Source: Pseudomonadota bacterium (GTDB lineage Bacteria > Desulfobacterota > Desulfobacteria > Desulfobacterales > Desulfobacteraceae). Taken from it: a DNA stretch of 15,047 nucleotides. Each line of letters opens with the position of its first letter. Position 1 is the stretch's first letter. Of the stretch, positions 6,787 through 15,002 are shown in pieces. The position numbers were made by a program, and so were the translations under genes. The notes under the pieces are model-generated. The model was not told the DNA's origin. It made no database searches and saw only the letters and a list, made by a program, of their open reading frames with translations. Location of the stretch: assembly GCA_018812385.1 (NCBI GenBank), contig JAHJDU010000536.1:1-15047 (forward strand), written 5' to 3'.

Positions 6787-8000
6787 ATAAATATTCAGAC
6801 AAACTGGTTCAAGCAAAGCTGGGGGATACTGATGGCCCGTCACAACCCTTGATAGGTGGCCTGGATGATACCCTTGTCTGGAACCGCAAGGCAGCTGAGA
6901 TCCCTGTTCTGGAAAATGTTTTTAAAGGGCTGAATATAAATTCTCTGGTTTTTTTAAGACCTAAAGAACCCTATGGCAGCCTGATACGCTTTCTGGCAGA
7001 AAACGCGCTTAAATCCAATGGATTGATTCAGCCAAAAGATTGTGAAACAAGAACTTTTCTCCATGATCTTCCCGTAATTAACGAATTTTGCCCGGACAAA
7101 ATCATTCACGCTTTAAAAAAAAGAAAATGTGTGATAATTGCACCAAAAAAAAATAATAAAGATTTCAAAGGCCCGGCGATTATTGCCCACGGCACGGTCA
7201 GTCCGGAACAGGGATTTATAACCATAAGCTCTGTCTGCTTTGCAAGCTTTATCAAGTTTTTCACAGACTATCTGGAAGCACTTCAGCAAGGACTTGCCAA
7301 AACGGATGAGCACCGTCTGTTTGATGCTGTCATCCCTTTTTTAGAACCCATACAAACAGCATCGCCAAAATTCATTTCTTATCCTTTCCCTGATGAAGAA
7401 ATAGTTTATTCTGCCATTATTGAAGCAGGCAAAAAAACCGTTGAATATGGACTTGTGGACTCCTTTTTCGGCAATGTCTCCTATTTCTGGAATGGAACTC
7501 TTTACATCAGCCAGACGGGAAGTTCCCTGGATGAGCTTTCCGGATGTATTGATCCGGTTCCCATGGACAGCTCCACCAGTGCCGGGATTACCGCTTCAAG
7601 TGAACTTTGTGCCCATATGGAAACCATTTGCCGCACGGGTTGCAAGGCCATCCTCCACGGCCACCCCAAATTCTGCGTCATTTTATCTATGGATTGTGAT
7701 CCTGTTGAAAAAGCAGCCTGTAATTTTAAAGAACAATGCCACATCAAATGCCCAAAAAAGAGATTTGTAAACTGCACTCCCATTGTGCCGGGTGAAGTTG
7801 GCACAGGCCCTTTGGGTCTTTGCAACACACTACCTCTGGCGCTTACACAGGCAAATGCTGCCATTGTTTATGGTCATGGCCTGTTTACGATTGGAAAAAA
7901 TAATTTTTCTGAAGCATTCCAAACAATGCTGGAAATAGAAAATCTCTGCTATTCCACCTATTTTAAAAAAATCAGGCTTTTAAGAAACATGGCTTCGTAA
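6771..8000 (+). CDS. Class II aldolase/adducin-fold protein with unassigned N-terminal domain
   Basis: Residues about 205-409 form a class II (zinc) aldolase or epimerase domain like fuculose-phosphate aldolase. Visible are GNVS (234-237) and TGSS (249-252) of the phosphate site, the SSE motif with Glu278, and the metal ligands His296 and His298 in ILHGHPKF and His369 in YGHGLFT. The family cleaves or forms a C-C bond next to a phosphorylated aldehyde. The first ~200 residues are not part of a normal aldolase (about 210 residues in total) and I do not recognise them. A cysteine-rich insert, C318, C323, C327 and C335, lies between the metal ligands. The start overlaps the AOR gene by 16 bp, which suggests translational coupling: the aldolase could produce or consume the aldehyde handled by the AOR enzyme. 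Confidence 0.82.
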   Translation: MEQLVNKYSDKLVQAKLGDTDGPSQPLIGGLDDTLVWNRKAAEIPVLENVFKGLNINSLVFLRPKEPYGSLIRFLAENALKSNGLIQPKDCETRTFLHDLPVINEFCPDKIIHALKKRKCVIIAPKKNNKDFKGPAIIAHGTVSPEQGFITISSVCFASFIKFFTDYLEALQQGLAKTDEHRLFDAVIPFLEPIQTASPKFISYPFPDEEIVYSAIIEAGKKTVEYGLVDSFFGNVSYFWNGTLYISQTGSSLDELSGCIDPVPMDSSTSAGITASSELCAHMETICRTGCKAILHGHPKFCVILSMDCDPVEKAACNFKEQCHIKCPKKRFVNCTPIVPGEVGTGPLGLCNTLPLALTQANAAIVYGHGLFTIGKNNFSEAFQTMLEIENLCYSTYFKKIRLLRNMAS

Positions 8001-8080
8001 AAATTCAATAAAAATGATCTGGATATTTGCCATAAGAAAATTACAAACTTGCTGCACCCGCCAGTGAAAGGCTGTTTGCC

Positions 8081-9898
8081 TTAATACATGGCTTCAATCA
8101 AATCCTTAAACGCCTCATTGACAACTTTTCGTTTGATTTTCATGGTAGGTGTCACTTCACCGTCCTCTTCGTAGAGCCGCTTTGGAAGAATGGTGAATTT
8201 TCTAATATTTTCAACCCTTGCAAGGGTTTCATTAACGCTTTTAACTTCCCTATCAATAAGGGCAATAACCTGTTCGTCACAGGTTAAATCTTTATACGTT
8301 GAAAACTGAATCTTGTTATCCTGGGCAAATTTTGCCACATTGTCCTCATCAATCATAATAAGGCAGGATAAGAATTTGCGCCTGTCCCCAATCACAACGG
8401 TATCATTAATGTAGATACTTGCCTTGAGTTTATTCTCAATATACTGGGGAGTAATATTTTTACCGCCCGCTGTTACAATAATATCTTTTTTGCGGTCTGT
8501 TATTTTTAAAAACCCATCCCCATCGATCTCACCCACATCTCCTGTATACAGCCAGCCATCAATAATGGTTTCAGCCGTTGCTTTATCGCTCTTATAATAC
8601 CCTTTAAACACTCCTGGAGACCTGACAAGAATTTCACCGTCTTCAGCAATTTTAATATCTATTCCTTTAAGGGCTCTTCCCACAGTCCCGAATTTGGTTT
8701 TATCCTCAGGTGAAATGGTGGTGACCCCTGTTCCTTCTGTCTGACCATACCCTTCAATCAGGTTCATTCCAATGGACTGAAAAAATCGCAACACCTCTTT
8801 TGAGATGGGAGCGGCTCCTGAAATAGCCACCCGGATGTTTTCAAATCCAAGTCGTTCTTTCAGCTTTCTGAAAACCGCCAACCAGGCAATGAAATAAAAC
8901 CCTTTGAGAAAAAAACCGGGGGTCTTAAAATTCATTACACAATCCGCCCGTTTTTCTCCTGTTTTCAAGGCTGTATTAAAAACAATCCGCTTGAACCACG
9001 TGGCATCCGCCATTTTGATCATGATATTGGAATAGTATTTTTCCCAAATCCTTGGGACAGCATATCCAATGGTTGGGGAAACTTCCATCATATTTTGCAT
9101 GACAGTATCAGGCTTTTCCACAAAGTTGACAATATAAGCAAATTTTATATGGATAAAGACCGTGAAAAGCCGTTCGAAAATATGACACAGGGGAAGAAAG
9201 GACAAGACATTATCTTCTTTATTAACCCTGATGGTGCCTTCAACGGCACTGGCCATCCATGTCACATTTTTATGGGTGAGCATGGCACCTTTGGGCGGAC
9301 CTGTTGTACCCGAAGTATATATGAGCACTGCAAGATCATCCGGCGTGACCTGGGCCTGCCTGTCTTCAAAAAGAGATGGATGTGCTTCAGTGGCTTTGCT
9401 GCCTTTTTCAAGCAGTTGATCAAAGGTCATCACCATGGGATCTGTAAATGCCAGAAGTCCCTTTGTGTCCCATACAATGACCTTTTTTAAAAGCGGTGCA
9501 TTCTGTCTGAACATCAGCCATTTGTCCAGTTGTTCTTCATTTTCCACAAATAAAAACCTGGCATCACAATGATTGACCACATACTCCACCTGCTGCCAGG
9601 CATTGGTGGCATAAACCCCGACAGACACCCCGCCCACGCATTGAATCCCCATATCAGCCATAACCCATTCAATGCTGTTATCGCCGATAATACAGGCTGC
9701 ATCACCCTTTTCAAACCCCATGGACGAAAGAGCACATCCAATTTTTTTGGCCTTGGCATGGTATTCATGCCAGGTAATATCATGCCACAGGCCCAACTCT
9801 TTTGTTCGCATTGCAACCTTTGCGCTGTTTTGAACAACCGTATGGTTAAATACCTGGGGAATTGTCTCAAATATGGATTCTGTTTTTTTCATCGCCAT
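8081..9898 (-). CDS. AMP-forming long-chain-type acyl-CoA synthetase
   Basis: The enzyme activates a carboxylic acid with ATP to an acyl-adenylate and then to the CoA thioester. The ANL-superfamily motifs are all present: the P-loop YTSGTTGPPKG at 194-204, GYGQTEG at 383-389, YTGDVG at 451-456, the hinge region DRKKDII at 468-474, and a C-terminal catalytic-lysine region TPTMKIKRK at 583-591. The 605-residue length and overall layout fit the bacterial long-chain fatty acid ligase (FACS/FadD15-like) branch, but aromatic or branched acids cannot be excluded. It is the last gene of the liv operon, 14 bp after livF, so its substrate is probably the imported compound or a product of it. ATG at 9898 is used here; ATG at 9892 is an equally possible start, and neither has a strong ribosome binding site. 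Confidence 0.93.
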   Translation of the reverse strand: MAMKKTESIFETIPQVFNHTVVQNSAKVAMRTKELGLWHDITWHEYHAKAKKIGCALSSMGFEKGDAACIIGDNSIEWVMADMGIQCVGGVSVGVYATNAWQQVEYVVNHCDARFLFVENEEQLDKWLMFRQNAPLLKKVIVWDTKGLLAFTDPMVMTFDQLLEKGSKATEAHPSLFEDRQAQVTPDDLAVLIYTSGTTGPPKGAMLTHKNVTWMASAVEGTIRVNKEDNVLSFLPLCHIFERLFTVFIHIKFAYIVNFVEKPDTVMQNMMEVSPTIGYAVPRIWEKYYSNIMIKMADATWFKRIVFNTALKTGEKRADCVMNFKTPGFFLKGFYFIAWLAVFRKLKERLGFENIRVAISGAAPISKEVLRFFQSIGMNLIEGYGQTEGTGVTTISPEDKTKFGTVGRALKGIDIKIAEDGEILVRSPGVFKGYYKSDKATAETIIDGWLYTGDVGEIDGDGFLKITDRKKDIIVTAGGKNITPQYIENKLKASIYINDTVVIGDRRKFLSCLIMIDEDNVAKFAQDNKIQFSTYKDLTCDEQVIALIDREVKSVNETLARVENIRKFTILPKRLYEEDGEVTPTMKIKRKVVNEAFKDLIEAMY

Positions 9899-9912
9899 GC
9901 TTTCTTTCTTTT

Positions 9913-10665
9913 CTATCGCTGGTAGCCTTTAGCTGATGCCTCGGATTTTATGCCAAGATAAAACTCTTTGACATCCTTGTCTTCCAGGAGATCCTTTGCT
10001 TTTCCTTTCATTACAAACCGGCCGTTTTCAAGGATCAGGCCTGTGGAAGAAATGGATAAGGCCATGTTGGCATTCTGCTCAACCAGAAGTATGGTTGTCC
10101 CTTTCAAATTTATAGCCTTGATAATGGAAAAAATTTCTTTCACCAGGATGGGAGAAAGCCCTAAAGACGGTTCATCAAGGATCAAAAGTCTGGGTCTGAG
10201 CATCAAAGCTCTACCTATGGCAAGCATTTGCTGCTCTCCACCGGAAAGTGTGCCTGCCCACTGATTGGTTCTTTCCTTTAAAACAGGAAAGTATTCAAAG
10301 ACCTGTTTAATATCCTTTTTTATGCCTGACGAGTCTTTCCTGAGATAGGCCCCCATTAATAAATGCTCATGAACCGTGAGTTCCTTAAAAACCTCCCGGC
10401 CTTCCGGCACATAGGCAATGCCTTTCCGGACAATTTCATCTGTATCCTTATGTTGAATAGGCACCCCGTCATATTCAATGGTGCCTTTATCCGGCTGATC
10501 TTTTATCTGGCCCATGATGGTCTTTAAAATAGTTGATTTTCCTGCCCCATTATTGCCCAGAATTGTGGTGATACTTCCCTCTTCCACGGCAAAAGAAGCA
10601 CCTCGGATAGCATAGACCAGATCATAATAGGTCTCAATATTTTTTACTTCAAGCAGATCCGGCAT
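9913..10665 (-). CDS. livF: LivF, branched-chain-type ABC importer ATPase
   Basis: One of two ATPases that drive a HAAT-family (branched-chain amino acid type) importer at the inner face of the membrane. Walker A GNNGAGKST is at 38-46, signature LSGGEQQ at 140-146, and Walker B LLILDEP at 160-166. The H-loop position reads VEQN with glutamine, which is normal for LivF. The short length (250) and the absence of the LivG-type insertion also assign it to LivF. It starts 2 bp after livG, with GGAGGA at the livG end as ribosome binding site. Confidence 0.95.
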   Translation of the reverse strand: MPDLLEVKNIETYYDLVYAIRGASFAVEEGSITTILGNNGAGKSTILKTIMGQIKDQPDKGTIEYDGVPIQHKDTDEIVRKGIAYVPEGREVFKELTVHEHLLMGAYLRKDSSGIKKDIKQVFEYFPVLKERTNQWAGTLSGGEQQMLAIGRALMLRPRLLILDEPSLGLSPILVKEIFSIIKAINLKGTTILLVEQNANMALSISSTGLILENGRFVMKGKAKDLLEDKDVKEFYLGIKSEASAKGYQR

Positions 10666-10667
10666 AT

Positions 10668-11447
10668 TTAGTTTTCCTCCCCAATGTAGGCTTTGAGGAC
10701 TTCTTTATTCTGCTGGACCTCTTCGGGGATTCCAAGGGTGACCTGCTTTCCGAAATTAATGGCCATAACCCTGGTTGAAATATCCATGACCATTTTCATA
10801 TCATGCTCAATGAGCAAAATGGAAATCCCCAACTCATCCTGAATATCCTTGATCCAGAAAATCATATCCTGCTTTTCTTCCGAATTCATGCCGGCACAGG
10901 GCTCATCCAGCAGGAGCAGATCAGGTTCCAGGGCAAGAGCTCTTCCAAGTTCAATAAGCTTCTGGGTCCCATAGGGTAAAGCTCCCACAAACTTGTCCCG
11001 CACATTCTCAAGCTCCAGAAATTCGATAATTTCTTCCACTCGCTCACGATGCAAAATTTCTTCTTTCCCGGCAAAAGATCCTTTCCCCCACAGGAACATT
11101 CCTTTGAAAAGCCCTGTTTTCATGTGGATATGACGGCCCAGCATGATATTTTCCATGGTGTTCATATGGGAAAACAGTTCAATATTCTGGAATGTTCTGG
11201 CAATTCCCATCCTGGCAATGGTATCAGGTTTTTTGTTTTCAATGAAATTGCCTTTAAACTGAATATTTCCCTGATCTGGTTTATACAGCCCGGATATGCA
11301 GTTGAAAAGGGTGGTCTTTCCCGCACCATTGGGACCGATCACAGAAAAGATCTCACCCTTGTTCATGGTAAAGCTGATATCCTGGAGGGCTTTTATACCG
11401 CCAAAGGAAATAGACAGATGGTCAACCAGGAAAAAAGAGGATTCCAT
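10668..11447 (-). CDS. livG: LivG, branched-chain-type ABC importer ATPase
   Basis: This is the second ATPase of the importer. Walker A GPNGAGKTT is at 38-46, the Q-loop lies in IARTFQNIELF (82-92), the variant signature LPYGTQK typical of LivG is at 157-163, Walker B LLLLDEP is at 177-183, and the H-loop is His215 (IEHD). The helical insertion around 108-135 separates it from LivF. It starts one base after the livK stop, so the two are tightly coupled. Confidence 0.95.
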   Translation of the reverse strand: MESSFFLVDHLSISFGGIKALQDISFTMNKGEIFSVIGPNGAGKTTLFNCISGLYKPDQGNIQFKGNFIENKKPDTIARMGIARTFQNIELFSHMNTMENIMLGRHIHMKTGLFKGMFLWGKGSFAGKEEILHRERVEEIIEFLELENVRDKFVGALPYGTQKLIELGRALALEPDLLLLDEPCAGMNSEEKQDMIFWIKDIQDELGISILLIEHDMKMVMDISTRVMAINFGKQVTLGIPEEVQQNKEVLKAYIGEEN

Positions 11448-11448
11448 A

Positions 11449-12642
11449 TTATTTTATACTCATCCAATCAGTCAGCTTTTTAGCTTTTCCACCGGCAAGA
11501 CACTGAACCAGAAATGTCTCAGATCCCCCCTGACGAGAATACATGTCATTCTTGTTAAACGGTTTATAACTGATTTCAGGGCCGATGCCTTTAAATCCTT
11601 TTATCCCTTCCATAGCCGTAATAAAATTTTCCCTTGTCAAATCACGTCCTGTAGCTTTCAATCCCTCAATCATAGGCTCGGTAAAAACGATGCCCGCATA
11701 ATAAAAAACGCCCCATCTTTCTTCCTTGGCTGCATATTTATCAAACACTTCTTTTTTATATTTATTAAGCAAAGGATGGTCTGACTCAGGGAGTTCACCC
11801 AGCGTAGCTGTAATCACACCTTCCCAAAGACCTTTTGTGATACTCATCATCAAAGGAAAGTCAGAGGTGGTACTGGTACTCATAAACTGGGGTTCAAACT
11901 TCATGGCCTTGGCTGTTCCGACAATTCTTGCAGAATGTCCCACTCCTGTCCACATTAATACCAGGTCTGCCTTGGATTGTCTTAGCTTCATCACATGGGG
12001 TTTAAGATCCGTATCTTTATTTTCCATGGACACCTGAGCAACGGCTTTCATGCCATGAGCTTTTAGTTCTTCAAGAGCCCCGCGCAGCCCGTTCTTTCCA
12101 TATTCATCATTCAAATAAGCAATGGCAATCCGTTTTTTCCCCATTTCTTCAATGGCATATTTTATCAATGCCTTGGCTTCACCATGATACAGCGGATAGA
12201 CGGCAAACAGATTTTTCTGGGGAGGATCTACCCAGTGCAAGGAACCTGCAGCAGGCCCTACCCAGGGAATATTTTTTTTAGCCAGATAATCTTTTACTGC
12301 AAGCCCGGGAGATGTTCCCACGCCACAGGCCCAGGCAAACATCCCTGTGCCTTCCTGGAGTTCTTTAACCCCGGCCTTTGTTTTGGCTGGATTATATCCG
12401 TCGTCAAACATGTGGTAAACAATTTTTCTGCCATGAATACCACCATTGTCATTGATCCATTTAAAATAGTCGCCTGTACCCCTGGCAACATTACCCCAGG
12501 CTGCGGCAGGGCCTGTCTGAGGGCCCCATTGCCCAAGATGGATTTCCGTGTCTGTCACACCTTCTTCGGCACAAATATTTGGAACAAAACTCAACAAAAA
12601 AGCCAAAGAAACAAATAAAACAAGCATTAATCTTTTTTTCAT
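11449..12642 (-). CDS. livK: LivK-type periplasmic substrate-binding protein
   Basis: This protein captures the substrate in the periplasm and delivers it to LivHM. The N terminus is a signal peptide: KKR, a hydrophobic core, then a likely cut after NICA. The rest fits the type 1 periplasmic-binding fold (Peripla_BP_6), with LGQWGPQTGPAAAWG near the start and later IAIAYLNDEYGKNG. The open frame extends to a TTG at 12663, but AGGAGG lies five bases before the ATG at 12642, so that start is chosen; ATG at 12645 is next best. The binding pocket cannot be read for substrate; members with this architecture bind amino acids, amides, or aliphatic and aromatic acids. It lies between permease and ATPase genes in the operon. 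Confidence 0.93.
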   Translation of the reverse strand: MKKRLMLVLFVSLAFLLSFVPNICAEEGVTDTEIHLGQWGPQTGPAAAWGNVARGTGDYFKWINDNGGIHGRKIVYHMFDDGYNPAKTKAGVKELQEGTGMFAWACGVGTSPGLAVKDYLAKKNIPWVGPAAGSLHWVDPPQKNLFAVYPLYHGEAKALIKYAIEEMGKKRIAIAYLNDEYGKNGLRGALEELKAHGMKAVAQVSMENKDTDLKPHVMKLRQSKADLVLMWTGVGHSARIVGTAKAMKFEPQFMSTSTTSDFPLMMSITKGLWEGVITATLGELPESDHPLLNKYKKEVFDKYAAKEERWGVFYYAGIVFTEPMIEGLKATGRDLTRENFITAMEGIKGFKGIGPEISYKPFNKNDMYSRQGGSETFLVQCLAGGKAKKLTDWMSIK

Positions 12643-12679
12643 CATTCCCTCCTTTTTAAACAATCATTTGGTTCTATAT

Positions 12680-12691
12680 TACGTTCACGTA
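12680..12691. promoter_or_regulatory. Inverted repeat TACGT-TC-ACGTA upstream of livK
   Basis: A perfect 5-bp inverted repeat around a 2-bp centre lies in the 80-bp gap between livH and livK, the only sizeable gap in the operon. It could be a regulator site or a small RNA structure. No clear promoter accompanies it. Confidence 0.25.
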
Positions 12692-12722
12692 TTCCCTGAT
12701 TAAAACCCGAGTGAAACCAAAA

Positions 12723-13598
12723 TTAAACCTTTTTTACATAATGTCTGGCAAAAAGACCGCTTGGCCTAACACACAACACAAGCACAATAATGACAAAGGC
12801 AACCACTGTCTTAAACTCGATAGAAATATACCCGCCAAACAGATTTTCAATAATACCCAGCATATAAGCAGCAACGACGACCCCGGGCAAAGATGTCATT
12901 CCCCCCATGACAGCTGCAGCAAATCCCTTGAGCATGGGATCCCACATCATAAAAGGCTGCATGATGATCGGACAAAGCAGCAGGCCTGCCACAGCTCCCA
13001 CAAGAGAAGAAATCCCCCAGGTCATCATCATAATCCGATTGGTCCTCACCCCGACAATCTGTGCTGCTACACTGTTTTGCTGGGTGGCTTTCATGGCAAG
13101 CCCCAATTTTGAATATTTGAAAAATAAAAAGAGTGTGACCATTAATATTAATGCTACCACCAATGTCAAAACTTCAAGTTTGCTGATAAAAATATCCCCG
13201 ATAATAAAGCTGTCATAGGGGCTTATTGGAAACGGCATGGATTTTTGGTCTGCACCGAATTTCCATGACACAAATCCTAGAAGAACCATCTCAATACCAA
13301 TGGTGATGACGATCATCCCCAGGATATTGGGCTCCTTTGCCCGCCTAAGAATTGCAAATTCTAAAAAGCATCCCAAAAGAGCTGCGAATACGAATGCCCA
13401 AAAGAAAGCAAGATATACAGACATATTAAAAGAGGTTAAGAGCATCATGGCAAAAAATGATGAAATCAGGGCCATTTCACCCTGGGCAAAGTTGGGTACC
13501 TCAGATGTCTTATAAATGATGACCATGGCAAGACCCATCAATGCATAGGAGCTTCCCACTGCAATGCCGTTGACAATCATCTGAATCAAATCAATCAT
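12723..13598 (-). CDS. livH: LivH, branched-chain-type ABC importer permease
   Basis: This is an inner-membrane permease with about eight hydrophobic segments over 291 residues, the usual LivH length. The N terminus (MIQMIVNGIAVGSSYALMGLA-like) and the cytoplasmic coupling segment GLAMKATQQNSVAAQIVGV (about 165-185), which contacts the ATPases, are typical. GGAG lies six bases upstream of the ATG. It follows livM after 13 bp and pairs with LivM to form the channel. Confidence 0.94.
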   Translation of the reverse strand: MIDLIQMIVNGIAVGSSYALMGLAMVIIYKTSEVPNFAQGEMALISSFFAMMLLTSFNMSVYLAFFWAFVFAALLGCFLEFAILRRAKEPNILGMIVITIGIEMVLLGFVSWKFGADQKSMPFPISPYDSFIIGDIFISKLEVLTLVVALILMVTLFLFFKYSKLGLAMKATQQNSVAAQIVGVRTNRIMMMTWGISSLVGAVAGLLLCPIIMQPFMMWDPMLKGFAAAVMGGMTSLPGVVVAAYMLGIIENLFGGYISIEFKTVVAFVIIVLVLCVRPSGLFARHYVKKV

Positions 13599-13611
13599 TT
13601 AGGTCTCCATA

Positions 13612-14661
13612 TTAAAAAGGCCAGGTTCGCCAATATTTTTTCGTTCGAATCCATATGCCATAGAGCCCAAGGGGTTCAAACAGCATGATCCCAATCAGAA
13701 TAGAACCAAATACAATATATTGAATATTGGATACGCCGGTAATGGAAAACCAGTTTTTAGAAAGATGCTCCAGCCATTCCCCAACATAGGGGACATCAAG
13801 AATATTCCGCAATTTCAAATCCAGCCAGCAAAGAAGGGTAGCACCTGCAATGGCACCCATCATGGAACCAAGACCTCCCACAACTACCATGGCCAGAAAC
13901 ATGATGGACATCATCAGGGTAAATATTTCCGGCTCAATAAACTTTAAAACAAAGGCATATAAACCACCTGCAATGCCTGCATAAAATGCACTCACTGCAA
14001 AGGCAAGCGTTTTGTAGTAAAGGATATTCACCCCCATGGTCTGGGCTGCGATGTCTGCATCCCGGATGGCAATAAATGCCCGGCCTACCCTGGTCTTGAT
14101 CATATTCCGCATAAAAAGCAACAGGAAAATTGTCAGGGTGATCAACAGGTAATAAAACTCCTTATCCGTATCCAGAATCCAGGGGCCAATGGTGATGTCC
14201 GGCGCATGGATACCTTCCCTGCCACCAAAAAGTTCAATCCGCCCGATAATCTGGGTAATGGTCAATCCAAATCCCAGTGTGGCTATGGCAAGATAGGGCC
14301 CGTCAAGGCGAAGCGCAGGCAGGCCCAGCAGGAACCCGAAACAGCCTGCAATAAAAGCAGCACATGGCAGGGCCAGAAGAAATGGGAATCCTGCCTTTAC
14401 CATCAGGACAACAGTTCCATAGGCACCAATGGCAAAAAACCCGGCATGACCAAGGGAGATCTGCCCTGTATATCCCACCAGAAGATTTAAGCCTGCAGCA
14501 ACAATTATATTAATGGCAATATAATTGGCCACATAGATATAATAATTATCTACAAATAAAGGGAATAAATAAAGAGATCCGATTAAAACTAAAAACCAGA
14601 AGATAACAGACGGAGATGTTAAAAGCTGTACATCCTCATAATAATCTCTTTTCATATCCAT
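13612..14661 (-). CDS. livM: LivM, branched-chain-type ABC importer permease
   Basis: This is the second permease and the first gene of the operon. It has about nine to ten membrane segments, the family block LNLLVGYTGQISLGHAGFFA, and the coupling segment GRAFIAIRDADIAAQTMGVN that contacts the ATPases. The frame extends upstream to a TTG at 14685, but AAGGA sits nine bases before the ATG at 14661, giving an N terminus MDMKRDYY; this start is preferred, with the ATG at 14655 also possible. LivM, not LivK, leads this operon, which differs from the E. coli order. Confidence 0.93.
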   Translation of the reverse strand: MDMKRDYYEDVQLLTSPSVIFWFLVLIGSLYLFPLFVDNYYIYVANYIAINIIVAAGLNLLVGYTGQISLGHAGFFAIGAYGTVVLMVKAGFPFLLALPCAAFIAGCFGFLLGLPALRLDGPYLAIATLGFGLTITQIIGRIELFGGREGIHAPDITIGPWILDTDKEFYYLLITLTIFLLLFMRNMIKTRVGRAFIAIRDADIAAQTMGVNILYYKTLAFAVSAFYAGIAGGLYAFVLKFIEPEIFTLMMSIMFLAMVVVGGLGSMMGAIAGATLLCWLDLKLRNILDVPYVGEWLEHLSKNWFSITGVSNIQYIVFGSILIGIMLFEPLGLYGIWIRTKKYWRTWPF

Positions 14662-14711
14662 GGAAGACAATCCTTTTATGCTCAACGATCTGATGAAACA
14701 ATCTATACTAC

Positions 14712-14740
14712 TATTTATTTTCTAGCGTAAAGGTTGTCAA
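14712..14740 (-). promoter_or_regulatory. Candidate promoter of the liv/acyl-CoA synthetase operon
   Basis: On the minus strand a perfect TTGACA (14740-14735) is followed after 17 nt by TAAATA (14717-14712), about 50 bp before the livM start. The same -35/-10 pair is proposed upstream of hgcA, with a 16-nt spacer. The -10 is weak, but position and spacing fit. Confidence 0.45.
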
Positions 14741-14843
14741 GCAAAAAAGCCGATTTGCGATACAAACAGTGTTTAACACTTCTGTATGTATCGCTGAAAA
14801 TCAAAATGAATACTGATGCCTTAAATAATTTTTTTGATTTTCC

Positions 14844-14885
14844 TGCCAGCTGGCACTTGAATATTTCCATGAAACATAGTATTTT
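14844..14885 (+). promoter_or_regulatory. tRNA-Thr promoter, preceded by a 12-bp palindrome
   Basis: TTGAAT (14857-14862) and TATTTT (14880-14885) are spaced by 17 nt and end about 8 bp before the tRNA, as expected for a tRNA promoter. A perfect palindrome TGCCAGCTGGCA (14844-14855) lies directly upstream of the -35. Confidence 0.45.
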
Positions 14886-14893
14886 CAAGGCAA

Positions 14894-14969
14894 GCCAATG
14901 TAGCTCAGGTGGCAGAGCAGCTCACTCGTAATGAGCAGGCCTGCGGTTCGAATCCGCACATTGGCTCCA
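14894..14969 (+). tRNA. tRNA-Thr (anticodon CGT)
   Basis: A full cloverleaf can be folded. The acceptor stem is GCCAATG (14894-14900) with CATTGGC (14959-14965). The D stem is GCTC/GAGC. The anticodon stem is GCTCA/TGAGC around the loop CTCGTAA, with anticodon CGT at 14927-14929 reading ACG. The T arm is TGCGG-TTCGAAT-CCGCA. The discriminator is T and CCA is encoded (14967-14969). All stems pair without mismatch. Confidence 0.97.
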
Positions 14970-15002
14970 CTTAAAGACCTATAGTTAAAAGCAAGGATAT
15001 TG

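Noticed and set aside
8068..8082. AAGGC-TGTTT-GCCTT hairpin as terminator between the convergent aldolase and ligase genes
   Set aside because: The stem is only 5 bp, overlaps the ligase stop codon and has no proper T-tract on either strand.
9095..9490. 131-residue open frame opposite the acyl-CoA synthetase gene
   Set aside because: It is the antisense shadow of a well-supported gene; no motif or ribosome binding site supports it.
14851..14866. TGGCAC near the tRNA as a sigma-54 -24 element
   Set aside because: The required GC-containing -12 element at the correct distance is missing (the sequence reads TATTT); the TGGCA belongs to the palindrome.
14734..14931. 65-residue open frame on the + strand running into the tRNA
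   Set aside because: It overlaps the liv promoter region and the tRNA-Thr gene, has no ribosome binding site and a low-complexity product.
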